Below, one piece after another: positions 50,295 through 60,720 of a stretch of DNA of 64,000 nt. The stretch is from Symbiodinium natans (lineage: Eukaryota > Sar > Dinophyceae > Suessiales > Symbiodiniaceae), in the NCBI GenBank assembly GCA_905221605.1, contig CAJNDS010002146.1:685906-749905 (forward strand), written 5' to 3'. Below the pieces are notes generated by a model, which was given only the letters and a program-made list of their open reading frames with translations, had not been told where the DNA came from and made no database searches. The translations under genes and the position numbers were made by a program. Numbering within the stretch: the stretch's first letter is position 1; each line of letters opens with the position of its first letter.

Positions 50295-50652
50295 CTCTGA
50301 GGATAAAAAGGATGGACACAGTATTCACCAAAACAGCGCCTGTATTACCCCCACTCCCCACCCCCCGGGGTCCCTCATCTAAACAGCAACTCCTAGTTCC
50401 TAAAGCTCAAAGACAGATGGAGGCTCTTACTCAGCCTCCTCAGGATTTAAGGTTTCGGACAACGGCGTCATAGGTCAAAATACACCTGGACACTAAGAAA
50501 CCCCAGATCGGTGACCATAGCCTTCAGCCCCCTACTCGAAATCCTGAACCCCAAGCCAACAACCCCACAACCATCAACAACCCCTCGCAAACCCCCACCC
50601 CGGCAAGATCCAAAGCCCCAAGCCCAAATCCGCAAAAACACGACCACTCTTC

Positions 50653-50758
50653 CTAGACCCAAAAGCAACCTGGGAATAACAAAGCCTATATTTGGCTTAA
50701 GGGTCCTGATAATAAGGGGACCAAACCCTTAAAGAAAGGGTACACTGTGGGTCCTAGC
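50653..50758. mobile_element. Family F element
   Basis: ctagacccaaaagcaacctgg and ggtacactgtgggtcctag. Confidence 0.75.
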
Positions 50759-50759
50759 T

Positions 50760-50868
50760 TCACACTGAATTCGGAAGCCTGCGGCCCTATTAACCCGAAA
50801 CCCGAAGCCCACCTCTCCACCTCCTGCGCGAGTTGGGCTCGCGCGGCTTCGGACTCCTCGAGCCGCGC
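50760..50868 (-). CDS. Coiled-coil exon candidate
   Basis: After ctgcctag (possible AG|G acceptor and in-frame stop) the minus strand reads ARLEESEAARAQLAQEVERW then ASGFGLIGPQASEF. The first 20 residues show a heptad-like Leu/Ala pattern with alternating charge. GC-rich third positions. Ends at the F element border. Confidence 0.4.
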
Positions 50869-50883
50869 CTAGGCAGTGCAGGG

Positions 50884-50960
50884 TATAGGGTTTAGGGTTC
50901 AGGGCTTAGGGTTTAGGGCTTAGGGTTTAGGGTTTAGGGCTTAGGGCTTAGGGTTTAGGG
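50884..50960 (+). repeat. TTTAGGG/CTTAGGG array
   Basis: Alternating gtttagg and gcttagg units. Confidence 0.9.
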
Positions 50961-51152
50961 ACCCATAAAAAAGGAATATTGATTGAAATATACGAGGGTT
51001 CCTTATATGGATTAAGGATTATTCCTTAATTAAGGGTATTGGAGTCTCCGGGTGGGTACTGCTAGCTATAAGCATAAGTATGGTAAGCAAAGTGACAAAT
51101 CCTATTTAGGATACTTGTGCAACTACTTATAAAAAGCCCATGAACCTTCAAG
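50960..51152. mobile_element. Family C element abutting family B element
   Basis: C runs to tattggagtctccgggtgg (about 51058). B starts without its own left end and finishes at cccatgaaccttcaag (51152). Confidence 0.6.
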
Positions 51153-51329
51153 TGGTGTCTCGAGGCTTAGGCGCTTTCAGGAAACCCTAGACTCTAAACT
51201 CTAAACCCTAAACCCTGAACCCTAAACCTTGTTTGTTTGTTTGTTTTGCTTGTTTCCCACATCATTATGCACCGCCGGCACTCCGTCGACCCGCCGTGGC
51301 GTCCACCATACATCAGTCAATCAATCAAT

Positions 51330-51390
51330 CAGGGTTTAGGGTTTAGGGTGTAGGGTTTAGGGTTTAGGGTTTAGGGTTTAGGGTTTAGGG
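51330..51390 (+). repeat. TTTAGGG interstitial array
   Basis: Eight units flanked on both sides by aatcaatcagtcaatca-type tetranucleotide repeats. Confidence 0.9.
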
Positions 51391-51439
51391 TTTGTCGATC
51401 AAACAGTCAATCAACCAATCAATCAGTCAAAACAATCAA

Positions 51440-52335
51440 CCCTAACCATGGCCCGCTTGAAAAAACGTGGGATTTCGCTTGAAACTACCACTCGAATCTG
51501 CTTCGCTTGCAAATACCATGTGCACGTGGGGTTTTTGGGTTGACCTGCTATATAGGAATCGGATGGGGTGCTAGGTTCTCCGCAGGCGTTTATCAACGAT
51601 TCCGCACAGGTTTTTTAAGGCTAGGATTTCAATGAGTTGCAACAAACGTCGTGCTTCCGCTTGGTTTCTGATTCACTCTCCGCCAGGTTCCCCGCTAGAT
51701 TGTTGCGGCGCTTGCTTTTCATAGAAACGCCGTGTATCAGCTTAACAGTTCCAGTCGGACCCGATCCACTTGAAACTACCATGTGCAACCTTTTTTTCCT
51801 GGTGGCCGATGCATGGGCAAACCAATCAAATGAATCATTCAGTCAATGAACCTGCCAAACAAACGAATCCACCCGCGCACCAATAAAGATTATAACATTA
51901 AAGTCACTTATCATGTTCATGATAATGTGGGTACGGCAAAGAAGAAAGCACATGATCTACAAAACCCCATGAGAGAGTCAGATGAAGATAATAAGTTGGG
52001 GCACAATGTACGGCCAAGTGCGCAGATTTTTGCATGACTGCTAATATAGCTTATTGCCTTCTTATTTGGATTCCTTGCGGGATTTCTCGCTTGATAAAGG
52101 GGCCAAGGAAAGAAGTAAATTAGAGAACGGTCAACATCCCATTTCCTTGGTCTGTGGGCTAATGATGAACAGATTCTTGTAACCCAACATAAATTCTTCG
52201 GGCTTAGGGCGCTTGAAACGGGATCGTGGGTTGGTTTATGTTGACACATGTGAAGGGTTTGCAGGATTGCGGTTGTCTGCAGGACTTATCTTCTGTGCAG
52301 GGTTAGTCCTGCTTTGGATGCTTAATAGTGATCAG
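51440..52335. other. Longest telomere-free unique stretch, no assigned gene
   Basis: About 900 bp, more AT-rich than its surroundings. Both strands have open frames: plus 51637-51849 and 51846-52037, minus 51917-52249 (..KNLCWVTRICSSLAHRPRK..). A short repeat cttgaaactacca occurs at 51479 and 51769. None of the frames is convincing alone. Confidence 0.4.
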
Positions 52336-52535
52336 AATTCAGGGTTTAGGGTTTAGGGTTCCCCAGGGTTTGGGGTTAAGGGTTAAATGCCCTTTCGCCC
52401 TAACTAACAAAGCCCATAAACCCTGAAACCCCAAACTGTGGGGCTGGGCTGGGGGAGGTTAACCCTCAACCCTCAACCCTCAACCCTGAATCCTAAACCC
52501 TTGCTACAGAAGTTTAGGATTGACATATGGGAGTT

Positions 52536-52650
52536 GACGAAAACAAGGGATCCCTATTCTCGACCCCCCAAATAGTAAGCTTCCATTATAACAAGGACCC
52601 CAATTAAGTACCCCTAAGTTCGGACACCACCCCCCCCCCCCCCCCCTAAT
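52536..52650. mobile_element. Family H element with C expansion
   Basis: acaagggatccctattctcg, aaggaccccaattaagtacc, then about 19 C at 52628. Confidence 0.6.
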
Positions 52651-52683
52651 ATAGGGTTCAATGGTTTAGGATTTTAGGGCTAA

Positions 52684-52792
52684 TGATCCCCCTTATACTA
52701 CCAGTCCTTAATTGGGATTTTCGTTGGGGCTAGTATACGGGGTACTCGAATCCCTATTAAGGACTGCTAGCACAAGGGGCAAACATCCCAAG
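52684..52792. mobile_element. Family D element
   Basis: cccccttatactaccagtcc and aaggactgctagcacaaggg then aaacatccca. Confidence 0.75.
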
Positions 52793-52798
52793 GTCTAA

Positions 52799-53035
52799 GG
52801 GTTTAGGGTTTAGGGCTTAGGGGTTAGGGTTTAGGGTTTAGGGTTTAGGGTTTAGCGTTTAGGGTTTAGGGTTTAGGGTTTATGAAAGGTTGCCTACTCA
52901 GGACCCTAAGCAGAACCCAGAGCTTGCCATGCAGATCCCTAAACCCTAAACCCTAAACCCTAAACGCTAAACCCTAAACCCTAAAACCTAAACCCTAAAC
53001 CCTAAACCCTAAACCCTAAACCCTAAACCCTACCT
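52799..53035. repeat. Facing TTTAGGG and CCCTAAA arrays
   Basis: About eleven TTTAGGG units (52799-52882) and about fourteen CCCTAAA units (52938-53035), 55 bp apart. Both contain one tttagcg/cgctaaa variant, as in an inverted duplication. Confidence 0.9.
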
Positions 53036-53356
53036 AACCTAAAGCAGGCCTCTAGGCTGCGGTGCGACGTCAGCACCCCGCCGTGAATCCTTGCGAGGAC
53101 TTAGAACTTTGAGCCTTAGCCCTAAACCCGAAACCCAAAACCCTAAAACCTAAACCTAACTTAGGGTTTGGAGTTATGATATTCCTTACTACAGGAGCCC
53201 TCAACAGGGGTACCCGTGTTTTGGAAAGACTTCGTATGTTCATTTACTCATCCACCCACCTACCTACCTGCCGATGCCATCATTCATCCATTCCACATCC
53301 TCTGACACTGGGATGTGTCGTTCACTCGACCGAGGCACAACCGTCCAACACAGAAG

Positions 53357-53455
53357 CCCTAAACCCTAAACCCTAAACTCTGAACCCTGAACCCTAAACC
53401 CTAAACCCTAAACCCTAAACCCTAAACCCTAAACCCTAAACCCTAAACCCTCACC
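53357..53455 (-). repeat. CCCTAAA interstitial array
   Basis: About fourteen units, two ccctgaa. Confidence 0.95.
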
Positions 53456-53784
53456 CTGAAGGGCTGAAACATAGGCCACAGGCAAGTTTCTAAGTGCACG
53501 CTTCGCTCCCAGGTCCGACTATAAGAAAAGGCAATTGTCGCATGGATACTCACCGAGAAGCCGGGCGAAACCATACTGTGTACCTAAGCAACTCAGGAAA
53601 CTGGCCCATGCTCCTACAGCGGTATCCCCAACAACTTTCTCAATCCTTAGCCAGATTAAGTACGGAGTCTCTTTCTATTGTAGCGCCCCTCAGAACACTA
53701 CAGTAAACCCAAAATCCAAACCGGCACCCTAAACCCTGAACCCTAAACCCTAAATGCCTTTCAACACTCAAGAGAACGGCTCAC

Positions 53785-53829
53785 CTTGCCTCTCGCGCTC
53801 CACAGCCTCTTCAGATGCCTGCCGGAACA
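53785..53829 (-). CDS. 45-nt exon candidate with both splice sites
   Basis: On the minus strand tctttgcgttctcccccacag is followed by 45 nt and then GTGAGC. The exon reads FRQASEEAVERERQ with split codons at both ends, an acidic/basic helical peptide. The pyrimidine tract, CAG and strong donor are textbook. The frame also stays open upstream (SEAPFFAFSPT), so the acceptor is not proven. Confidence 0.4.
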
Positions 53830-53919
53830 CTGTGGGGGAGAACGCAAAGAATGGCGCTTCGCTGTTAGAGATGTGACTTAGGACTTAATAGGGAATAGGA
53901 CATTTGGGTGGCTCATACT

Positions 53920-54032
53920 CTAGACGCAAGAGTTGCCTGATAACAAACAGGGTACCCATTTTGGTGGAAGGGGCTTATAAGGGAGCCTCAACCCTCAAAA
54001 AAAAGGGAATAAGGGCCTACAATGGATCCCTA
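53920..54032. mobile_element. Family F element, diverged
   Basis: gggtacccattttggtggaa, agggagcctcaaccctc and aagggcctacaatggatccc. Confidence 0.55.
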
Positions 54033-54575
54033 AGCCCAACGGACCCCTACACTCAAATGTCTTCTCAAACCACAAAGAAAATGGAGATCCCAAACTTCCC
54101 ACCCACAGTTTACAGAATAGCAGCGGCAACCAGAAACCTTACCTTATTCCCCCAACCTCTCATGCTTATGGCCGCGCACCAAGAAAAGGGACACAGCAGT
54201 TGGCCTTTCGTGCACGTGTGTGTGTGTGTGTGCCCACTATTTTCAAGTTAGCCGTGTCTTGTATTCGCCTAGAGTAAGCCGTGTACCTTTACAGAACGTG
54301 AAAGAAACCAATACTCCAAAGCGTAACTACAACGAGAAGTGCTTATGTTTTGAGGCTCAGGATCCCGGAGAGTCCAGCAAAAAAGGACTTGGGTCAAGGG
54401 CTTAGGGATCAGGGCCCGAGATATGCTGTCCCCTTTTTGGAGGCCTATAAAACCCCGTGAAGGGACATGGACTCTTAACAGTTTAAAGCTTATTCAGTCC
54501 CCAAGGGTTGCAAGAACCCTGACCCTAAACCCTAAACCCTAAACCCCAAACCCCAAACCCTAAACCCTAAACCCT

Positions 54576-54692
54576 ACAGCAACGCCCACCGCTCAGCGCG
54601 CTAAAGTACTGTAGCCCAGCACTGGCCTTCTGGAGGACGGCTGCCAAGTCTTTCTTGCCTGTGTGGCTCACCCGGCTTCCCAGCCGGCTCCA
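54576..54692 (-). CDS. Exon candidate
   Basis: The minus strand reads WSRLGSRVSHTGKKDLAAVL, QKASAGLQYFSALSGGRCC. 39 codons, GC-rich third positions, amphipathic helix character, bordered on both sides by telomere-like sequence. No family recognised. Confidence 0.4.
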
Positions 54693-54757
54693 TAGGGTTT
54701 AGGGTTTAGGGTTTAGGGTTTAGGGTTTGGGGTTTGGGGTTTAGGGTTTCGGGCCTA

Positions 54758-54898
54758 CTTGGAGTTTCATGGGTAGATTGTAAGTAGAGTTATAAGTACG
54801 CTAATAGATTGTAAGTAGAGATATAAGTACGCTAATAGGGATATCAGTAGAGCTACCAGACTTAGAACCCTACTTATAACTCCCCACGAACCTCCAAG
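54758..54898. mobile_element. Family B element with internal duplication
   Basis: cttggagtttcatgggtaga and ccccacgaacctccaag. An internal segment (agattgtaagtagag then atataagtacgctaat) is tandemly duplicated. Confidence 0.75.
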
Positions 54899-55018
54899 AA
54901 AACCCTCTGGAGACAACAGGCCTGCCCACCTTTGTGCATGCCTTCTGGTTCCCAAGGAATTGCAAATACACGTCTCTCTACTTTGTGCCTAGCCACTAAG
55001 TCCCCGATCCTCCAGGTA

Positions 55019-55075
55019 AACCCTAAACCCTAAACCCTAAACCCTAAACCCTAAACCCTAAACCCTAAACCCCAG
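55019..55075 (-). repeat. CCCTAAA interstitial array
   Basis: Eight units. Confidence 0.95.
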
Positions 55076-55345
55076 GACGAGACTCCAAGTAAACCCCAGT
55101 CCCCAGGACTGTGGTGCCAAGAACCCTCAGGGGAGTGGTTTAAAATTTAGGGTTTGGAGTTTAGGGTTTAGGGTGTAGGTTTTTGGGTGTAGGGTTTAGG
55201 GTGTGGGGCTCAGGCTTTTAGTGTTCAGGGAAGCTTGAAAGACAAACTGTGCTCAGGAAACCGTCTGCGAACTCTTCCACAATTTGCTAACCCCAACCCC
55301 AAAGCAAGGCCGAAACATGGCTAGATTTTTTTCTTCTTTTGGGTT

Positions 55346-55460
55346 GGTGGGTTTAGGGTTTAGGGTTTAGGGTTTAGGGTTTAGGGTTTAGGGTTTAGGG
55401 TTTAGGGTTTAGGGTTTAGGGTTTAGGGTTTAATTAGGGTTTAGGGTTTAGACTTTTTGC
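55346..55460 (+). repeat. TTTAGGG array inside a duplicated sequence
   Basis: About fourteen units. The text cttcttttgggttggtgggt occurs just before (55333) and again after it (55460), so the array is flanked by a direct repeat. Confidence 0.9.
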
Positions 55461-55603
55461 TTCTTTTGGGTTGGTGGGTGGCTAACGTGGGGGGCAGTAT
55501 AGCTTATCCTTGTTTAGAACCTTATGTAGTATGCAAGAATACGCTTATTCCTACTATTTGGGCTTTGTGAAACGAGCATAAAGCATAATTGCTGGGAAGA
55601 CGA

Positions 55604-55800
55604 CTTGGAGGTTGATGTAGGGTTGTGAGTACCCTGAAGAGGGTGTTACCATACTGAAGCACCTAATAATACTCCCCTTCCACGAACCTCAAGTAGAATC
55701 CTTGGTAGCCCAGTAGCCATATTGCAATATTGGCACCCTTCTTGGGATGGTTACGTTGATGAGAACCTAGAAGCGAAAAAAGTGCAAAAGAGTCATCAAG
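55604..55800. mobile_element. Family B element followed by family E element
   Basis: B: cttggaggttgatg to cacgaacctcaag (55693). E: cttggtagcccagtagccat (55705) with a diverged right end gagtcatcaagg. Confidence 0.65.
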
Positions 55801-55914
55801 GATACTTAGGGGCTGAATACCCTCGCCCAAAAATAGAAAGGTCAACCATTTTTGTTTATATATATGTATATATAAATCTACATATACATGTAATAGGATT
55901 CTCAAAACCAAAAA

Positions 55915-56012
55915 TTGGGATGTTCCCCCTCATACAAACAGTCCTTAATGGGTATACTAATGGGGGGTACTATGATCCCTATCAAAGACTGTTAGCATAA
56001 GGGGGAACATGC
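55915..56012. mobile_element. Family D palindromic element
   Basis: tgggatgttccccctcatac and gttagcataagggggaacat: full copy. Confidence 0.85.
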
Positions 56013-56114
56013 AAGCCAAAAAGGTTAAAGGTTATACCTCCCTTAGGATCCCATTGAAATAGGTGAGGTGCGCTTCTCGGCGGCCGCTCGCAAGGCTGCA
56101 GCCTCCGAAAAATC

Positions 56115-56310
56115 AGCGTGGGTTTAGGGTTTTAGGGTTTTAGGGTCTAGGGGTTTTAGGGTTTTAGGGTTTTAAGGTTTTCGGATTCAGGGGTTTCAGA
56201 GTTTTATCTTAGGGTTGTAGGGTTTTAGGGTCTTAGGGTTTAAGGGTTTTAGGGTTTTTGGGCTTACGGTTTGAGGTTTTTTCGGGCTTTAGGGCTTCGG
56301 GTTTTAGGGT
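56115..56310 (+). repeat. TTTTAGGG degenerate array
   Basis: ttttaggg octamers with many variants. A lone family D end (tggtataagggggaaatccc) lies at 56352. Confidence 0.8.
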
Positions 56311-56581
56311 TTAAGGGCCGGGTTTAGACATTTTCATCCCTATGAAGGCCTGGTGGTATAAGGGGGAAATCCCAAGGTTGCAGGCTCTACTTCTAAGGGT
56401 AGTTCTATGGTCCCTGAATATGGTCCCTAAACCCTCAACCCTAAACCCTAAACCCTAAACCCTAAACCCTAAACCCTCAAAGGGTTCTGGAGTATGGGCC
56501 CTTGGGTCTTATAGGGTGTATAAGGGGTCCCCCTTTTTAATGGCCCATATTACGGGACCATGTAACTACCCTTAGACTACT

Positions 56582-56694
56582 AAAACCCAGGAGTAACCTG
56601 GGAATAAAAAAGACGCCCTTTTTGCTTGTACAGGGCCCACATAACGGAACCCAAATCCCGAAAAAAAGGGAATGAGGGCCCACTCTGCAGGGGC
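56582..56694. mobile_element. Family F element
   Basis: acccaggagtaacctgggaa and gggcccactctgcagg. Confidence 0.65.
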
Positions 56695-56786
56695 CGCGGG
56701 TCCACGCCAAACCTGAGGCCCGAACTAAACCCCAAACCCCGCCAAGGCCCCAAAGCAGCAACTCCATTGACGGGAATGGGGTTTAG

Positions 56787-56880
56787 GGTTTAGGTTAGGG
56801 TTTAGGGCTTAGGGCTTAGGGCTTAGGGCTTAGGGCTTAGGGCTTAGGGCTTAGGGCTTAGGGCTTAGGGCTTAGGGTTT
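56787..56880 (+). repeat. GGGCTTA homogenised array
   Basis: About twelve consecutive gggctta units, followed by about six standard heptamers. Confidence 0.95.
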
Positions 56881-57037
56881 AGGGTTTAGGGTTTAGGGTT
56901 TAGCATTTAGGGTTGAGGGTTTAGGGTTAGAAACTGAGGTGCAGTTCTTGCTGTTGTTGAAAGGGGACGAAGCATCAGGGGGTTGAGGGTTTCAGGGTTC
57001 AGGGTGTTGAAGGAGCTTTTTGAATCCCTGAACCCTG

Positions 57038-57175
57038 CTTGGAGGTTCATGGTACGTACTAACCACTTCTAATAGTCTAACTGTACTTATAACCCTACTA
57101 AGGCCCTTTAGGGGTATTGTAAGTAGGGTTATAAGCCCAGTTATAAGTGGTTAGTAAGTACCATGAACCTCCAAG
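57038..57175. mobile_element. Family A palindromic element
   Basis: cttggaggttcatggtacgt and taccatgaacctccaag with TG on both sides (57036-57037, 57176-57177). Confidence 0.88.
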
Positions 57176-57457
57176 TGCTTGCATTGTTTGTGGATGCTGA
57201 AGTCCCCAACGATTCCGCGTAGACTCCAAAGCACATAAATATGAAGGAAGATGCCTTCAATCGACCTAAGGGGCCCCTACTAGAATTCAAGGAAGACCAC
57301 CGAAAGCAAAATTTAACGGGGCCATCCGATGATTTAAGGAAGATTCCCTAAATCATCTTAGAGGTCCCTATCCAATAGCAGCTGGAAAAAGTTTAGGGGT
57401 CTTGGGAGCTCCTAAAAACCCAACAAAAACTCCAAGCAACGAACACCCTAAACCCTA

Positions 57458-57612
57458 CTTGGAGGTTCACTGGTAGCTCTGGGTACAAGCATATAGTTGC
57501 CATACTTGTAAAACTACCCGTGAAGTTCCGAACCCAGGGACTCCAATACCCCTGAACTAAGGAATACTCTTAAGACACAGGAGGGTTCCTCATATGGTTT
57601 CAGGAATATTCC
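57458..57612. mobile_element. Short family B element joined to family C element
   Basis: B: cttggaggttcactggtagc to actacccgtgaagttccgaa (57530). C begins at cccagggactccaatacccc and lacks its right terminus. Confidence 0.65.
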
Positions 57613-57881
57613 CTTCTACAGCTTCTGTGGTCTGCAACTTGGCCCCACAAGCCACTGGTGCTCGAATTTTCGGGCTTTAAGGTTTAGGGCTTAGAGGTAA
57701 ACCCCAAAACAGAAGAAGACTAAACCCTTCATGACCCTTCAACCCTAAACCCTAAACCCTAAACCTTAGACCCTATAGACCCTAGACCCACACGAAACCG
57801 AAAGCCCCCCTAAAAGCCCCATGCCTCTGCTTCCTGGTTCTTGCGTGTGCAGCTCCCTGCGCCCCGGCTTCTTAATGAGTA

Positions 57882-58055
57882 GGGTTTAGGGTTTAGGGTT
57901 TAGGGTTTAGGGTTTAGGGTTTAGGGTTTAGGGTTTAGGGTTTAGGGTTTAGGGTTTAGGGTTTAGGGTTTAGGGTTTAGGGTTTAGGGTTTAGGGTTTA
58001 GGGTTTAGGATTTCGGATTTAGGATTTAGGGTTTAGGGTTCAAACTTTAGGGTTT
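57882..58055 (+). repeat. Long TTTAGGG array
   Basis: About 19 perfect heptamers, then gatttcg/gatttag variants at the downstream end. Confidence 0.95.
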
Positions 58056-58146
58056 AGGTTTAAGGGTTAGGGTTTGTCCATGAGAACAGACCTCGATTAT
58101 GAGCCCTATAGCCTGAAACTCTGACTCCTTCGAACTCTCTTCTTTT

Positions 58147-58210
58147 AAGAACATTCCTTAATTAAACCCTAAACCCTAAACCCTAAGAGGTATTGGAATC
58201 CCTGGGTGGT
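58147..58210. mobile_element. Family C half with telomere insert
   Basis: cattccttaattaa, then three CCCTAAA units (58165-58186), then ggtattggaatccctgggtgg. Intact copies read attaagggtattggagtccc. Confidence 0.7.
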
Positions 58211-58301
58211 GTCGCATGGGCTGCATAGCTGTGTTTGGGCAGCAGATGCCTGCCGAAAGGCTCAGCTCTTCTTTGGACAGCAGAAATGTTTTCTGAGAAG
58301 G

Positions 58302-58430
58302 CAATACCCCTAATTAAGGAATGTACCTTGGAATATTCACCCCTATACTTTCAGTCCTGAATAAGATTAGAGTACCCCTACTTATAAAATCCCTAGTAAG
58401 GACAAGTAGTATAAGGGGGAACATCCCAAA
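58302..58430. mobile_element. Family C half joined to family D element
   Basis: ggcaatacccctaattaagg breaks off near 58340, where ccctatactttcagtcctga of family D starts, running to aagggggaacatccca. Confidence 0.65.
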
Positions 58431-58552
58431 ACACATACCCTGCATCATGAGGATCCCGAAAAAAGTTTCAGGTCAGGTTTGGTAACGCCTTGTTGTCTTT
58501 GCACCCAAAGAAGCCCTCGAGACCCCTTAATGAAGGAATAACAGCTTCAATT

Positions 58553-58651
58553 TGGGATGTTCCCCCTTTTACTAACAGTCCTTGATGGGGATTATCATGG
58601 GGGGGGTACTATAATCCTTTTACGGACTGCTGGGGGGAACATCCCAACCTT
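58553..58651. mobile_element. Family D palindromic element
   Basis: tgggatgttcccccttttac and ctggggggaacatccca: full length. Confidence 0.85.
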
Positions 58652-58732
58652 AAATCATACTAAGGATCCCAGCAGGGTTTAAGTTTAAGGCAGATCCCTT
58701 CATTAACGGCTTTTGGGCTCTCGTGGTATCAT

Positions 58733-58890
58733 GGGTTCCCCTACTACCCCCCCTGCACTACCCCCCGCCCCCCTAGGCCCTAGGTTACCCCTTGAATCAC
58801 CTTAACTAGGCCTCATTTTCCGTAAATCGTCTTGATTATGGGTGGGGAACCTAGGGGGGTAGTATAGAGGGGGGTAGTGGGGGACTTATT
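58733..58890. mobile_element. Family I palindromic element
   Basis: cccctactacccccc..tgcactacccccc and ggggggtagtatagaggggg; inner ctaggttacccc/ggggaacctag arms pair. Confidence 0.8.
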
Positions 58891-59104
58891 GGGGAGCCAG
58901 CTTGGGCAAAAACTGCGTGGACTTCAAACCCTAAACACCCGGGCTGCCCTGAGCCCGAAGTAAACACCACGCTTTACAATTCCGGTTGTCCAGCAGCCTT
59001 GCAGGGAAGCTGAACCCTAAACCCTGGTTCGGAAAATTCGGCGGCGGTAGTTCTCTTAACTTGCAGTGTAGTCTTTCGCTAAGTTGTGTGCTTCGGGATT
59101 GTCC

Positions 59105-59245
59105 AATTCGGAGTCTCGCAGAAAGCCTGAACCCTAAACCCTAGACCAGCTCAAACCCTAAACCCTAAACCCTAAACCCTAAACCCTAAACCCTGAACCC
59201 TGAACCCTGAACCCTAAACCCTAAACCCTAAACCCTAAACCCCAA
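59105..59245 (-). repeat. CCCTAAA array with CCCTGAA block
   Basis: About seventeen units, three consecutive ccctgaa in the middle. Confidence 0.95.
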
Positions 59246-59461
59246 GGCCGCGGCTGGAGGACTCCCGCTTGGTCTTGAAGGATGTCTTGATGCCCTGACA
59301 GGACTGGGAGGTTCATGGGTACTTATACACATGAAGAGTTTACTAGTTCATGGCCGGGATAGTATTAAAAATTTAAATGTCTATTCCTTGTTGAGTTTAA
59401 GTACCCTCATCAATGCAAAATGTTCCCCCACTATGATTCAGTTTAGGGTAGTTTAGGGTCC

Positions 59462-59717
59462 GTGGAAGTAAGTTCGTTCATCACGGGATATCGCATTGCC
59501 TGGGCTACTGCAGACAGGTCTTGCAAAGACTACCCCCGAGAATGGAAAGTGGATCGATGTTTGGTAGGGTATTCTCCCCAAAGACACGCCCCGCATGCAT
59601 ACACCGGCATTTGTAAGGAATCGCATGTACTCTCACCAAAAGCAAGGGCGCAAAGACCCTGCCTCCTATGCATGGGTTGGGGCTCGGGTCTTCAGCAATC
59701 GGGGAGCCGATCCCAAG
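59462..59717 (+). CDS. Exon candidate
   Basis: The plus strand reads MEVSSFITGYRIAWATADRS, CKDYPREWKVDRCLVGYSPQ, RHAPHAYTGICKESHVLSPK and later RPCLLCMGWGSGLQQSGSRS before meeting a family F element at 59718. Cysteine/histidine-containing. Function unknown. Confidence 0.3.
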
Positions 59718-59796
59718 CTAGACCCGGGAGTAACCTAGGAATAAAAGGGTGCCTTTTTGGTCTTAAGTTAAAAAAGGCCTACTCCCGGTCGTAGCA
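59718..59796. mobile_element. Family F element, shortened
   Basis: ctagacccgggagtaacctagg and ggcctactcccggtcgtag; the middle is deleted. Confidence 0.8.
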
Positions 59797-59805
59797 ACAC
59801 AAAGT

Positions 59806-59893
59806 ATAGGGCCCTGGATAATTAGAATAGGGTTTTGGAGGTCGTTTTATTACAAATTATAAGGGGACCATAAGGGAATAACACTCGTGTTTT
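59806..59893. mobile_element. Family J element
   Basis: gggccctggataattagaat and aggggaccataagggaataa. Confidence 0.6.
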
Positions 59894-60017
59894 TTTGAAC
59901 AAGCCAGAGAGCCCAATAACCCTTAGGCACGGAATCTTCTTGAAGTCACAGTAGGGACCAACCTACTACCGTCATGCTGTTGAAGGCATATTCTTGAAGT
60001 ACTGGGGTATCTGCTAG

Positions 60018-60085
60018 GATGTCCCCCATATACTAACAGTCCTTAGTAGGGACTACAATAGGGCCTACTGTAATCCCTATAAAGG
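60018..60085. mobile_element. Family D element, right part replaced
   Basis: ggatgtcccccatatactaa starts it; after ccctataaagg it continues as cattcctgaattagggtgta, a C-like fragment. Confidence 0.6.
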
Positions 60086-60423
60086 CACATTCCTGAATTA
60101 GGGTGTATCATGGGGCCTTCTGACAACAAGCCCTAGACATACCCCAGCAACGCCCCGGACATGAACTGCGACTGACAGAAAAACCTAAACTTGAACCCCC
60201 CAGCCCCTCGAAAACCCTAAGCTCAAGCTTGAGGATACCCTCAACCCGGCCTCGCATGTTCCAGGCCGGAACTTGAAATCAACCCCAAAGCCGAAACCCT
60301 GCCTAGCTCACCCCCCCCCCCTCCCCAGCCCCAACCCCACCAAGCTGGCCATAATAAATCGGTGCGTGCCCTCAACCTTACACCCTTACACCCCAAGGAA
60401 GCCCAAGAGGAAGCACCTCGGGG

Positions 60424-60560
60424 ATCCCCAATTGGGGAATTGGGGAGGGGGGGGGGAGGGGAGGGTACCTTCTTGGGGTCCTTCTCATAAGGGGAATCCT
60501 ACATTTGTTTTTTTTTTTGTGGGGGGGGGTTCTATGATTAAGGGTCCCCCCTTGTGTTCG
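60424..60560. mobile_element. Family H-like element with G and T/G expansions
   Basis: gatccccaattggggaattg, a G-rich run, ggtaccttcttggggtcctt and a T12/G10 junction. Confidence 0.6.
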
Positions 60561-60636
60561 TACACTCCCCCACACTCGCAAACCACGTGGCGCCTTCGGA
60601 CTCATCGAAGGTCCTCCCCGATGTCCTGGTAGGTTC

Positions 60637-60720
60637 CTACTATGACTATTTGCTTAAGAATGCCCTTTTTTCACATTATTCATGGTAGGTTCCTATACTA
60701 TTGCTTAAGAATGCCACTTT
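60637..60720. mobile_element. Two tandem family G left ends
   Basis: gactatttgcttaagaatgcc and ctattgcttaagaatgccac, each after ggttcctac(t)at. Mirrors the two tandem right ends at 1-118. Confidence 0.6.

Noticed and set aside
51917-52249. Organelle-derived segment in the telomere-free stretch
   Set aside because: Lower GC and several frames caught the eye, but no recognisable organellar gene or rRNA motif is present.
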